From: CAWHBO01 sp963827735
GTDB taxonomy: Bacteria; Patescibacteriota; Patescibacteriia; Patescibacteriales; UBA12075
NCBI GenBank assembly: GCA_963827735.1
Contig: CAWHBO010000005.1
Span: forward strand, 62,001-126,000
DNA: 64,000 bases
Reading direction: 5' to 3'
The notes beneath the pieces were generated by a model, which had not been told where the DNA came from, did no database searches, and saw only the letters and a list, made by a program, of their open reading frames with translations. Within the stretch, counting starts at the first letter, position 1. Each line of letters opens with the position of its first letter. The position numbers were made by a program, and so were the translations under genes. This document shows positions 48,527 through 56,328 of this stretch, piece by piece.

Positions 48527-50122
48527 ATGTCAAGTTTAATCTATATTTCATTATTCGCAATTTTTTACTGTCTTTTATCCTGGCGCCGTCCGGACTGGGC
48601 GCTGATGTTTTTGTTGGGGACGCTTCCAGTTTATCAGATCAGGTTTTCAGTTCTTCATATTCCTTCAACTTTCCTGGAAGCGATGATACTTATTATCTTT
48701 ATTGTTTGGGTGATTAAAAATTATAAACAAATAATTGATAATATTAAGTTAAGAATTAAAAATGGTTTAGAAATTAGAAATTGGAAATTAGAAATTAATC
48801 AACGCTATCCCTTTGACATAGAAATAGCCCTGCTCTTAATTGTTTCTTGGGTCGCAATCTTCGTTGCCGGCGCCGGTTCGTCCGCGTTTGGTGTTTGGAA
48901 GGCTTATTTTTTTGAACCGGTGTTGGTTTATATTTTGATCATGAATATATTTGATAATAATGCGAATGACGCGAATGATTTGCGAATGACGCGAATAAAT
49001 TTGGAAAAAATTCTGTGGCCGCTTTTTGTTTCGGCGTTTGCAGTTTCAGCGGTTGCGATTTTTCAGAAGTTCTCCGGCGTTTTTATTGCTCCGCAGTTTT
49101 GGCCGAGAGTAACGGGACCGTTTGCTTATCCGAATGCTTTGGGGCTGTTTTTGGGGCCGATTGTGATGTTGATGGCGGCGCATTTCATAAATCAAATCTC
49201 AAATCTCAAATCTCAAATTACAAATAATATCAAATATCAAATATCAAATATTCAATATTTAAAGCTTTTTTTTGTACTCCTAACTTTGTTTTTATCGTTG
49301 CTAGCGATTTTTTTCGCCAGTTCGGAAGGGGCAATGATCGGCATTGCGGTGGCCTTGGTTGTTTTGGGGGTTTATTTTATAACTATAAGATTTAAACTTA
49401 AATATTTTCTTTTTATTCTTATTTCTCTTATTTTTCTTTTTGCTTTTTTAAGCCCCCTATTTTTTTTAAAGATCGTGCCGGAGTATAAGTATTTCAATTT
49501 TAACAATCCGGTTTTGAATTATATTTCCGACAAGGCGATGCTTAAGGATTTTTCCGGGGAGGTCAGGAAACAGCAGTGGCGAGAGACTTGGCAGCTTTTA
49601 ACCGCTAGCCCCAAGAATTTTATTTTCGGTGCGGGACTGAGCAACTATCAAACCAGTGTTAAGTTGTATCATCAGGAAGGGATATTTTTCAATGCCGAAC
49701 GCGATCCCAGATTCAGAAATGAGATCGTTTGGGGCGGACCGGAGTACAAAGCCAAGCACTGGCGTCCGGCTGAGATTTATTTTTATCCGCATAATATTAT
49801 ATTAAATCTTTGGGTAGAGTTAGGTTTGGCGGGAGTTCTACTATTCATTTGGATTGTTGCAAAAACCTTGTTCCTAATTTCCAATTTCCAATCCCGTAAA
49901 GGGCCCGAGGTCCCAACGGGACTTTACGGGTTTCCAATTTCCAAACAATTTCCAATTTCCAATTTCCAATTTTTAAACATAGGTTTGCTTGGGGCAATAA
50001 TAGTAATTGTTGTGCATGGCATCGTTGACGTTCCGTATTTTAAGAATGATCTGGCGGTGATGTTTTGGGTTTTGCTGGCTATGCTGGGAATTTTAAATTT
50101 AAATAATAAAAAAAATGGATAA
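48527..50122 (+). CDS. O-antigen ligase/polymerase family membrane protein with repeat inserts
   Basis: 531 residues with about 11 helices; the central FGAGLSNYQTSV and the large periplasmic loop with RPAEIYFYPHNIILNLWVELGLAG fit the WaaL/Wzy (Wzy_C) superfamily, which joins glycan chains to lipid or protein. Four low-complexity stretches in loops are repeat derived: NGLEIRNWKLEIN, NANDANDLRMTRIN, ISNLKSQITNNIKYQISN and ISNFQSRKGPEVPTGLYGF. All keep the frame and sit between membrane helices. The stop overlaps rluB by 8 bases. Confidence 0.82.
   Translation: MSSLIYISLFAIFYCLLSWRRPDWALMFLLGTLPVYQIRFSVLHIPSTFLEAMILIIFIVWVIKNYKQIIDNIKLRIKNGLEIRNWKLEINQRYPFDIEIALLLIVSWVAIFVAGAGSSAFGVWKAYFFEPVLVYILIMNIFDNNANDANDLRMTRINLEKILWPLFVSAFAVSAVAIFQKFSGVFIAPQFWPRVTGPFAYPNALGLFLGPIVMLMAAHFINQISNLKSQITNNIKYQISNIQYLKLFFVLLTLFLSLLAIFFASSEGAMIGIAVALVVLGVYFITIRFKLKYFLFILISLIFLFAFLSPLFFLKIVPEYKYFNFNNPVLNYISDKAMLKDFSGEVRKQQWRETWQLLTASPKNFIFGAGLSNYQTSVKLYHQEGIFFNAERDPRFRNEIVWGGPEYKAKHWRPAEIYFYPHNIILNLWVELGLAGVLLFIWIVAKTLFLISNFQSRKGPEVPTGLYGFPISKQFPISNFQFLNIGLLGAIIVIVVHGIVDVPYFKNDLAVMFWVLLAMLGILNLNNKKNG
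48742..48800. repeat. Repeat words inside the ligase gene, site 1
   Basis: agaaattagaaattggaaattagaaatta words, in frame. Confidence 0.7.
48962..49000. repeat. Two 20-bp direct repeats inside the ligase gene, site 2
   Basis: tgcgaatgacgcgaatgatt followed by tgcgaatgacgcgaataaat, in frame. Confidence 0.75.
49191..49260. repeat. Repeat words inside the ligase gene, site 3
   Basis: Three aaatctc units followed by aaatatcaaatatcaaat units, in frame. Confidence 0.75.
49871..49974. repeat. Repeat words plus palindrome inside the ligase gene, site 4
   Basis: tttccaatttccaat units surround a palindrome whose outer arms are cccgtaaag and ctttacggg. The whole stretch stays in frame. Confidence 0.8.
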
Positions 50123-50840
50123 GATAATTTTGCAAAAATTCATCGCTGAGTCAGGTTTCTGTTCGCGGCGGCAGGCGGAAAAAATCATCCTTTCGGGGAG
50201 GGTCTTGGTTAATGGCGCTGTAGCAGAGGCGGGGATGAAGGTTGATGCTTCTGACGAGGTGGTCGTTAACGGAAAGAAGATCGGGTTGGCAAAAGAAAAA
50301 AGATATATTATATTGAATAAGCCGAAAGGGTATACCTGCACCAGCCGGAAGTTTGCAGGCGAGCACAATGTTTTTGAGCTGCTGCCGGAAGAATTTTCCG
50401 GACTGCAGATCGCGGGCCGTTTGGACAAGGAAAGCCGGGGTCTTTTGCTTATGACCGATGACGGCGATCTGACTTTACGCGCGACGCATCCAAGGTATCA
50501 ACATGAAAAGAAATATATAGCACAAATTTACACAAATTTAAGACAAACTAACACAAATAATAAGCCTGAAGATGTTGAGAGAGCGCTCAAAAAAGGAATT
50601 GATATTGGCGAGGGAGATGGGGTTGTTAAAGCGAAAGAGGCTGAGTATATTGGAAATGATACTTTTGTTGTCGTTTTGACCGAAGGGAAGAAGCGGCAGA
50701 TCAGAAGGATGTTTAAGAAGCTGGGTTACGAGACAAACGATCTGAAAAGAACGAAGATCGGCAATCTTGAAATCGGGAGTTTGGGAGAGGGGAAATGGAG
50801 GGTTTTGACCAAAGAGGAGATTAAGGGTTTGAAGTTATAA
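50115..50840 (+). CDS. RsuA/RluB-family pseudouridine synthase
   Basis: 241 residues: S4 RNA-binding domain at 1-60 (LQKFIAESGFCSRRQAEKII), then the catalytic domain with AGRLDKESRGLLLMTDDGD (catalytic Asp) and EGKKRQIRRMFKKLGY. Probably acts on 23S rRNA like RluB. About 12 residues (YTNLRQTNTNNK) after KKYIAQI are encoded by cacaaattta words and are absent from usual relatives. It overlaps the ligase gene by 8 bases and is followed by tRNA-Ser. Confidence 0.9.
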   Translation: MDKIILQKFIAESGFCSRRQAEKIILSGRVLVNGAVAEAGMKVDASDEVVVNGKKIGLAKEKRYIILNKPKGYTCTSRKFAGEHNVFELLPEEFSGLQIAGRLDKESRGLLLMTDDGDLTLRATHPRYQHEKKYIAQIYTNLRQTNTNNKPEDVERALKKGIDIGEGDGVVKAKEAEYIGNDTFVVVLTEGKKRQIRRMFKKLGYETNDLKRTKIGNLEIGSLGEGKWRVLTKEEIKGLKL

Positions 50841-50859
50841 ATAGTTAATTGTGGAAAAT

Positions 50860-50946
50860 GGAGAGGTGCTAGAGCGGTTGAACAGGACGCTCTCGAAAAG
50901 CGTTGTGCCCTCACGGGTACCGAGGGTTCGAATCCCTCCCTCTCCG
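50860..50946 (+). tRNA. tRNA-Ser (CGA)
   Basis: 87-nt class II tRNA; acceptor GGAGAGG/CCTCTCC, anticodon loop CTCGAAA, long variable arm, T-loop TTCGAAT, discriminator G. No full CCA; the following CC belongs to an abutting palindrome. Confidence 0.94.
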
Positions 50947-50976
50947 CCTTCGGTCCGCCGTAGCGGACCTTCGGCG
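50945..50976. repeat. GC-rich palindrome at the 3' end of tRNA-Ser
   Basis: cgcc-ttc-ggtccgc-cgta-gcggacc-ttc-ggcg, symmetrical with an internal loop. Its first two bases are the last bases of the tRNA. Further related sequence (cagtccgcctgaagg) continues to about 51010; the rest to 51110 has no gene. Confidence 0.75.
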
Positions 50977-51110
50977 TGACGCAGTCCGCCTGAAGGTTTG
51001 CGTAGGCGACATTGTATGCTATTACAAGTTTTTATCGTGTAAACCTGAGTAGCCATGAGTGAGTGGCAACACGAGTGTCTTAAATAAAATCGAGTAAAAT
51101 TATTTATTAA

Positions 51111-51851
51111 ATGATTGAAATAAAATTAATCACAATTTTGATAATCGGAGCTGCCTCGGGTTTTCTCGGGGCTATAGCTGGTGGTGGCGGATTAATATCC
51201 ATACCATTTTTACTTTTTTTAGGCATTCCTCCTCAAATAACACTGGCTACTAATAAATTTGGCGGAATGGGGCTAAGCCTTGGAGGTTTATATAAATTTA
51301 TCAAAGAGAAGAAAATAGTCTGGAAGTATGCCATTATGTTGAGCTGTGCCGGTATTTTTGGCAGTTTAATCGGCTCTCGCATTTTACTGACAATCAATGT
51401 GACAATTTTGCAGAAATTGATAGGTGTATTGCTTATTCTGTCGGTTCCAATGTTTTTTTATAAAAAAAGCTTCGGTATTGAAGAAAGGCAAACATCAAGA
51501 AACAGAAAGATTATTGGTTGCTTTTTATATTTTTTGGTTGCAATTGTCGCTTCAATTTTCGGAGGATTGGGCGCCGTAACTATTAGTATTGTAATTTTAT
51601 TCTTCGGCCTTTCTATCATTAAGGCCAATGCAACGGAGCTCGTTTCTTATTCAATATTTTCTTTGTCTTCAGTTATTATTTTCGCCTTTAATGGAATCAT
51701 AGATTATAAAACTGGTATCGTGCTTTTCTTGGGTATGATGATTGGTGGCTATTTGGGGGCCCATACGGCCATTAAAAAAGGCGACAAGTGGGTCAAAATT
51801 ATTTTCGCTTTTATCGTCGTAGCCTCAGCCATCAAAATTATCTTGAGTTAA
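51111..51851 (+). CDS. TauE/SafE (TSUP) family membrane transporter
   Basis: 246 residues, seven to eight helices. The signature GAASGFLGAIAGGGGLISIPFLL opens the first repeat, and IVASIFGGLGAVTISIVILFFG the second. The family exports sulfite, sulfoacetate and other organosulfur or small anions; the substrate here is unknown. A terminator follows. Base composition and codon use look like neighbours. Confidence 0.87.
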   Translation: MIEIKLITILIIGAASGFLGAIAGGGGLISIPFLLFLGIPPQITLATNKFGGMGLSLGGLYKFIKEKKIVWKYAIMLSCAGIFGSLIGSRILLTINVTILQKLIGVLLILSVPMFFYKKSFGIEERQTSRNRKIIGCFLYFLVAIVASIFGGLGAVTISIVILFFGLSIIKANATELVSYSIFSLSSVIIFAFNGIIDYKTGIVLFLGMMIGGYLGAHTAIKKGDKWVKIIFAFIVVASAIKIILS

Positions 51852-51867
51852 TAAATGATCCACGTGC

Positions 51868-51899
51868 CTCAAAATAACCCCATTGCCGGAGTTATTTTT
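51868..51899 (+). terminator. Terminator after the TSUP gene
   Basis: aaaataac/gttatttt stem with inner cc/gg pairs, followed by seven T. Confidence 0.7.
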
Positions 51900-51904
51900 T
51901 TGTA

Positions 51905-51933
51905 TTGACAAATCATTAATAATGCAATACACT
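51905..51933 (+). promoter_or_regulatory. Promoter of the toxin-antitoxin pair
   Basis: TTGACA (51905-51910), 17-base spacer, TACACT (51928-51933), 33 bases before the antitoxin start. An ATTAATAATGCAAT segment in the spacer could be part of an operator. Confidence 0.6.
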
Positions 51934-51965
51934 ACAGACATAATTAAACTTGCTAAATTTTAAAT

Positions 51966-52253
51966 ATGACTACCAACAAAAACAATGAGCAGATTCAGAT
52001 TCGCATTGATTCTAAAACGAAGAATGAGGTGAAAAAGGTTTTGGAGGATTTGGGCATGGATATGAGCTCGGCCATAAAAATCTTCTTTCGCCAAGTGATA
52101 AATACCAAAAATTTTCCCTGCGAATTGCGCGACGCCAATGGATTTACTTTGCGCAAAGCCGAGATTTTGCGCGAATCAATTGTGGATGCAAAAAACAGCA
52201 AAAAAGTTTTTAAAAACGGGCAGGCGCTGATCAAGGATGCTTTAAAAAATTAA
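51966..52253 (+). CDS. RelB/DinJ-family antitoxin
   Basis: 95 residues. The N-terminal ribbon-helix-helix reads EQIQIRIDSKTKNEVKKVLEDLGMDMSSAIKIFF, closely like DinJ; the C-terminal half should wrap the toxin. It would bind its own promoter as a dimer and neutralise the YafQ-like toxin whose gene starts four bases downstream. Confidence 0.88.
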   Translation: MTTNKNNEQIQIRIDSKTKNEVKKVLEDLGMDMSSAIKIFFRQVINTKNFPCELRDANGFTLRKAEILRESIVDAKNSKKVFKNGQALIKDALKN

Positions 52254-52256
52254 CTT

Positions 52257-52529
52257 ATGTTGTTGTTAAAATATTCCAGCCGTTTTAAAAAAGATTTAAA
52301 ACGCTATCAGCATAACAAGTTTGTGCTTGATGAGCTTGGAAAAGTTTTGGATGCATTGGTAAGCGGAAAAAAATTATCGCTTGAGAATTTAAGTCATCGT
52401 TTAACAGGAGAGTTTAAGGATTGTTTTGAATGCCACATAAAACCAGATGTGCTGCTTATATATAAAATAGAAAAATCTGAAATAATTGTTTTATTGTTAA
52501 GAATTGGTTCACACTCAGAGCTTTTTTGA
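52257..52529 (+). CDS. YafQ-family mRNA interferase toxin
   Basis: 90 residues of the RelE superfamily. FKKDLKR near the start, LTGEFKDCFECHIKPDVLLIYK in the middle and LLLRIGSHSELF at the end match YafQ, including the C-terminal His and Phe of its active site. It should cut mRNA on the ribosome when free of antitoxin. It is intact, with both genes on one short transcript and a terminator after them. Confidence 0.88.
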   Translation: MLLLKYSSRFKKDLKRYQHNKFVLDELGKVLDALVSGKKLSLENLSHRLTGEFKDCFECHIKPDVLLIYKIEKSEIIVLLLRIGSHSELF

Positions 52530-52595
52530 TTGGTGCCTGCTCCATCGACCTCTTCTGCTATGAATATTTATCATTAGATGACTTTAGCAAAAAAA

Positions 52596-52625
52596 GGAAA
52601 AATCTGATTACGTCAGATTTTTTTT
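52596..52625 (+). terminator. Terminator after the toxin gene
   Basis: aaaatctga/tcagatttt stem followed by eight T. The remaining sequence to 52810 is AT-rich with no gene. Confidence 0.85.
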
Positions 52626-52810
52626 GTTTTTGTTAAAACCGAACTGGCAAAATTGCAAATACTTGAATTAATTTTTCAATTTTAAATGTATTTTTTATTA
52701 TTTACTTAAATAAGACTAATATTGAATAATTTTACAGTGGTATATTTAATATTTACTATTCCTGAATATCGGCATAAAATAATAGTATAATTATAAATAA
52801 ATATTAATTT

Positions 52811-53308
52811 ATGACTTTCTGGATATTCCAATCAAGTCCCGAAAGATTTGATATTATAAAAAATAAAAGAAATGCTGGTGCACTTACCGACCCCAAATAT
52901 ACCTGGGATAATTGGAGGGTAACGAGATATAAAGATACAATAAAAAAAGGAGATTTTGTTTTTATTTGGGTGGCGGGTAAGGAGGCAGGGATTTATGCAG
53001 TTGGAGATATATTTAACAACCCTTATAGTACTGATGAATATAACCAAATTGCCGATAATTATTTTAGAAAAAATAAAGAGGGCAATAAAGAAAAAATTGC
53101 AAGCAAGAATAGAGAAATACTTAAGGTTGGGATAAATTATATTCCTAACCTAAATTTATTAAATCATCCTATTTATAAAAGTGAAATAAAAATTACTCCA
53201 GGACTAGAAGGTTTGCAGATATTAAAGATGCCGCGAGCAGCTAATTTTAAAGTTACCAAGGAAGAGGCAAAAATTATTTTAAATTTAATAAAAGAAAGAG
53301 GAGAATAA
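52811..53308 (+). CDS. EVE-domain protein
   Basis: 165 residues. TFWIFQSSPERFDI, then KGDFVFIWVAGKEAGIYAVGDI is the EVE pattern, a PUA-like fold that in relatives binds modified bases in DNA or RNA and often accompanies restriction or defence genes. Here no restriction gene is adjacent. GLEGLQILKMPRAANFKV closes the domain. Function inferred only at fold level. Confidence 0.82.
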   Translation: MTFWIFQSSPERFDIIKNKRNAGALTDPKYTWDNWRVTRYKDTIKKGDFVFIWVAGKEAGIYAVGDIFNNPYSTDEYNQIADNYFRKNKEGNKEKIASKNREILKVGINYIPNLNLLNHPIYKSEIKITPGLEGLQILKMPRAANFKVTKEEAKIILNLIKERGE

Positions 53309-53362
53309 AATACTTTGGATATTAAAAAGTGAAAAATAATTTAATCAATTATAAAAACCAAC

Positions 53363-53698
53363 ATGGCCACCAAAGCGGAGACAATTCAAGATATTTTAGA
53401 TCAATCGGCCAGGGCCGGAGAAATGCGCGCGCGCAAGATGTTTGGCGAATACGCGCTTTACTGCGATGACAAAGTGGTCGGCTTGGTGTGCGGTGACCAA
53501 TTGTATATAAAAATTACCGAAGCGGGACAAAAGTTTTTGGGCGCAGATTACCCGACCGGGCATGCTTATACGGGAGCCAGGCTGTCATTTCAGATTGACG
53601 CGGATTTGCTGGAGGACAGAGAAAAATTGGTTAAGTTGATTCAGATAACCGCTGAAGAGTTGCCATTACCAAAAATTAAAAAGAAAAAAAATTTATGA
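53363..53698 (+). CDS. TfoX N-terminal-domain protein
   Basis: 111 residues. The segment ARAGEMRARKMFGEYALYCDDKVVGLVCGDQLYIK is the hallmark of the TfoX_N fold; the C-terminal TfoX part with regulatory function is missing. Such short proteins are widespread and their function is unclear, so I do not infer competence control. The stop overlaps the next start (ATGA), coupling it to the small membrane proteins. Confidence 0.85.
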   Translation: MATKAETIQDILDQSARAGEMRARKMFGEYALYCDDKVVGLVCGDQLYIKITEAGQKFLGADYPTGHAYTGARLSFQIDADLLEDREKLVKLIQITAEELPLPKIKKKKNL

Positions 53699-54009
53699 AT
53701 ACAATCTTTTACATATTATCTGCCGGGTTGATTTTGACTGTTGGAGATTTGGTGGCCGGCGAATGGATACAAAAAAATAAAAAAATATACTATATCATAT
53801 CCTTGATTATATACATGATCGGATTGAATTTTTTGATTTATAGCTATAAATTTGAAGATATCGCAGTTGCCACTGTCATCATGGAAATTTTTAATATCGT
53901 TACCTTGACTGTGGCCGGAAAATTCTTGTTTAAAGAAAATATCACCAAGACCGAATTTGCCGGAATTGCTGTTGGTATTTTTGCCGTAATAATTTTGGAA
54001 ATTGCATGA
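53695..54009 (+). CDS. Four-helix SMR/EamA-half membrane protein, subunit 1
   Basis: 104 residues with four hydrophobic helices, the size of an SMR transporter. GLILTVGDLVAGEWIQKN starts helix 1 with an Asp and a Glu in the membrane region, and FKENITKTEFAGIAVG links helices 3 and 4 as in EmrE-type proteins. It is followed by a homologous gene with an ATGA overlap, so the two likely form a heterodimer of opposite orientation. Substrate unknown. Confidence 0.7.
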   Translation: MNTIFYILSAGLILTVGDLVAGEWIQKNKKIYYIISLIIYMIGLNFLIYSYKFEDIAVATVIMEIFNIVTLTVAGKFLFKENITKTEFAGIAVGIFAVIILEIA

Positions 54010-54356
54010 GAATAAAAAGCCTGCATAAAATGTCACCGTTTACCATTTTGCTTATCGGGGGCATCATTTTGACCATCGGTGACATTGCCGCCGTTGAATG
54101 GATATCATATGGCGGTGTTTATAGATACGCAATGGTGTTTATTTTTTATTTGTTTGGCATGATGCTTCTGATGAACAGCTATAAGTCGGAAGATATTCCG
54201 GTTGCCGGCCTTATCATCGTTGTGTTCAATGTGGTGATGCTGTTTTTTATCGGAGTGTTTATTTTTGGAGAAGACGTGAGCCTAAAAAAGATTGTGGGAA
54301 TTTTGCTTTGTTTTGTTTCAATTTTTTTGCTTGAATTTGGCAAGAAAAAAATTTAG
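54006..54356 (+). CDS. Four-helix SMR/EamA-half membrane protein, subunit 2
   Basis: 116 residues, homologous to the gene before it: GGIILTIGDIAAVEWISYGG, an SYKSEDIPVAGLIIVVFN segment matching SYKFEDIAVATVIMEIFN of subunit 1, and GEDVSLKKIVGILL. Charge at the helix ends differs, as expected for dual-topology pairs that have become separate subunits. A second Met nine codons in is an alternative start. Confidence 0.7.
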   Translation: MRIKSLHKMSPFTILLIGGIILTIGDIAAVEWISYGGVYRYAMVFIFYLFGMMLLMNSYKSEDIPVAGLIIVVFNVVMLFFIGVFIFGEDVSLKKIVGILLCFVSIFLLEFGKKKI

Positions 54357-54381
54357 AATAAAAATATTAATTGTAAAATTT

Positions 54382-54759
54382 ATGAAAATATTTGAAGATT
54401 TTAAAAAGTTTGCAGTTAAGGGCAATGTCATGGATTTGGCGGTGGCGGTCGTTATCGGCGGCGCTTTCGGAAAGATTGTAAGCTCGCTCGTGAACAACAT
54501 CATTATGCCCGCCATCGGCGTCATCACTGGCGGCATAGACCTAAGCAATTTCAAAATTAATTTCGGAGAAGCGGTCATTGCTTACGGTTTGTTCCTGCAA
54601 GCAATCGTTGATTTTTTAATCATCGCTTTTTCTATCTTTATCGTTATTAAACAGATAGAGCGTTTTAAAAAGAAAAAAGAAGAAACTCCTGAGGATCCGA
54701 AGCCAAGCCAAGAAGAGATTCTGCTGACAGAAATCAGGGATGAGTTGAGGAAAAGATAA
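54382..54759 (+). CDS. mscL: Large-conductance mechanosensitive channel
   Basis: 125 residues, normal. Start at 54382 gives MKIFEDFKKFAVKGNVMDLAVAVVIGGAFGKIVSSLV with the amphipathic N-helix and pore helix TM1; TM2 is AIVDFLIIAFSIFIVIKQI, and the C-terminal helix bundle EEILLTEIRDELRKR ends the chain. It protects against osmotic downshock. An in-frame upstream extension overlapping the previous gene is not credible. Confidence 0.95.
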   Translation: MKIFEDFKKFAVKGNVMDLAVAVVIGGAFGKIVSSLVNNIIMPAIGVITGGIDLSNFKINFGEAVIAYGLFLQAIVDFLIIAFSIFIVIKQIERFKKKKEETPEDPKPSQEEILLTEIRDELRKR

Positions 54760-54803
54760 AATCAGAGTAACAAAAAATTGTTATTAATCAATTTTAAAAA
54801 GGC

Positions 54804-55472
54804 ATGGAAAAATCTTATAAATATCTCAGCGCCATCAGCGTTTTTTTTGTTTCTGTCTTGCTGGTTTCCAACGTGGCTTCCTCCAAGATCGTGGATTTGC
54901 GCTGGTTTACCTTTGACGGCGGGACCCTGCTTTTCCCTTTGAGTTATATTTTCGGCGATATCCTGACAGAGGTGTACGGTTATAAAAAATCCCGGCATGT
55001 CATTTGGCTGGGGTTTTTTGCGGCTATCATGATGTCGTTGATTTTTATGCTGGTCGGGAAATTACCGCCGGCAGTCGGCTGGGAAAACCAGGATGCTTAT
55101 GACAAGATTTTGGGGTTGACCCCGAGGATCGTTGTTGCCAGTTTGCTAGCATATTTTTGCGGAGGGTTTTCCAACTCTTTCGTCCTGGCGAAGATGAAAA
55201 TTATGACCAAGGGCAGGTGGCTTTGGACAAGAACCATCGGGTCAACCATCGTCGGAGAATTTTTTGACAGCGTGATTTTTGTTTTGATCGCCTTTGCCGG
55301 CATCTTACCAGGGTCTTTGATCTTTACGTTAATAGTCTCAAATTATATTTTTAAAACTTTGGTGGAAATCTTGTTTACTCCGCTTACCTATAAAGTCATA
55401 AATTTTTTGAAGAAGAAAGAGCAGGAAGATTTTTATGACACGGACACGGATTTTAATCCGTTTCATAAATAA
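54804..55472 (+). CDS. YhhQ-type queuosine precursor transporter (VUT family)
   Basis: 222 residues, six helices. VLLVSNVASSKIVDL, FPLSYIFGDILTEVYGYKKSR and GSTIVGEFFDSVIFVLIAF are the diagnostic motifs of the vitamin uptake-like family that imports preQ0, preQ1 or queuine. QueA (60944) lies 6 kb away, so imported precursor could be built into tRNA. No Tgt gene is in the window. Tail TDTDFNPFHK is unique. Confidence 0.88.
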   Translation: MEKSYKYLSAISVFFVSVLLVSNVASSKIVDLRWFTFDGGTLLFPLSYIFGDILTEVYGYKKSRHVIWLGFFAAIMMSLIFMLVGKLPPAVGWENQDAYDKILGLTPRIVVASLLAYFCGGFSNSFVLAKMKIMTKGRWLWTRTIGSTIVGEFFDSVIFVLIAFAGILPGSLIFTLIVSNYIFKTLVEILFTPLTYKVINFLKKKEQEDFYDTDTDFNPFHK

Positions 55473-55513
55473 GTCCTAAATTCATTTATAGTAATCCAAG
55501 AATCAATTTTTTT

Positions 55514-56131
55514 ATGTTACAAATATTCATTGATGAGTCTGGTGACTTGGGTATGAATGAAGGATACTTTATCATTGCGATGCTTGTTGCCCATAATTCC
55601 AAGAGAATAAAAAATTTGGTAAAAAATTTTTGTGCAAAAAATAAGAAGGAAGAAATACATTCCTTTGAATTAGATTTTGTTCAGAAACAAGAGCTTGTAA
55701 ACAAATTAACAAAACAGATTGATTATAGCGTGTCATATATTGTTGCCGATAAAATGATGATAACAAAAAAAGAATTATTCAAAAATAATAATTTGTTATT
55801 TAATTATCTGTTTTCTTTTTTAATAAAAGGAATATTAAAGGCGAATACCGATGATATTTGTATTCATTTGGATAATAGGACCCAGAAAGTGGCATCAATC
55901 AATTCCTTGAAAGATTATATAAAAATTAAAGCTTACACAGAGTGGGGTTTTACTAAAGATTTAAATATCGGATATAATGATTCTAAGGTTTGTAAGGCCG
56001 TACAAATGGCCGACTTAGTTGCGAGCTGTATAAGAAGAAAATATTTTCACAAAAATGATGATTTTTATAAACGATTAAATATTGCTAAATCCATAAGATT
56101 TCCAAATGACACATTTAGAGTAAATATTTGA
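55514..56131 (+). CDS. DUF3800 protein
   Basis: 205 residues. FIDESGDLGMNEGYFIIAMLV at the N-terminus and VQMADLVASCIRRKYF near the C-terminus are the DUF3800 signatures, with acidic residues (DESGD, DLDNR-like HLDNRT, D in QMADL) resembling an RNase H-like metal site. Relatives occur near mobile or defence genes, but nothing else of that kind is adjacent. Slightly lower GC than neighbours is my impression, not a calculation. Confidence 0.82.
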   Translation: MLQIFIDESGDLGMNEGYFIIAMLVAHNSKRIKNLVKNFCAKNKKEEIHSFELDFVQKQELVNKLTKQIDYSVSYIVADKMMITKKELFKNNNLLFNYLFSFLIKGILKANTDDICIHLDNRTQKVASINSLKDYIKIKAYTEWGFTKDLNIGYNDSKVCKAVQMADLVASCIRRKYFHKNDDFYKRLNIAKSIRFPNDTFRVNI

Positions 56132-56155
56132 CTTTCTATTTATTCTTGTTATAAT
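56128..56155 (+). promoter_or_regulatory. Promoter of the small orphan RNA
   Basis: TTGACT (56128-56133), 16-base spacer, TATAAT (56150-56155). It overlaps the DUF3800 stop codon. Confidence 0.7.
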
Positions 56156-56161
56156 ATAATT

Positions 56162-56252
56162 ACTTAAGTCCTATGGGGAGCTTTATTGAGTAAGTGGCGT
56201 GTACCGTCACCGAACCATAGGCAGTATGAAAACACCCTGAGGGGTGTTTTTT
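56162..56252 (+). ncRNA. Orphan small RNA of about 90 nt with its own promoter and terminator
   Basis: Between promoter and terminator lies cctatgg...ccatagg (56170-56176 with 56215-56221) closing a loop that contains gtggcgtgtaccgtcac, then the terminator aacaccc-tga-gggtgtt plus T8 (56230-56252). No ORF with a ribosome site. I do not recognise an Rfam family; it is not SRP RNA, 6S or a tRNA-like RNA. Confidence 0.6.
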
Positions 56253-56281
56253 TTAGGTCATTTTATAAGTATTAAATATAC

Positions 56282-56312
56282 AAAAAACGTCAGCAACAGA
56301 CTGACGTTTTTT
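56282..56312. terminator. Bidirectional terminator
   Basis: aaaaaacgtcag/ctgacgtttttt, perfect, with T-runs on both strands; ends the minus-strand DUF5652 transcript. Confidence 0.88.
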
Positions 56313-56328
56313 GTTATAAATAATTTAT

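Noticed and set aside
55514..56131. Defence island around DUF3800, EVE and toxin-antitoxin genes
   Set aside because: The genes are spread over 4 kb among transporters and housekeeping genes, with no restriction, Cas or phage genes to support an island.
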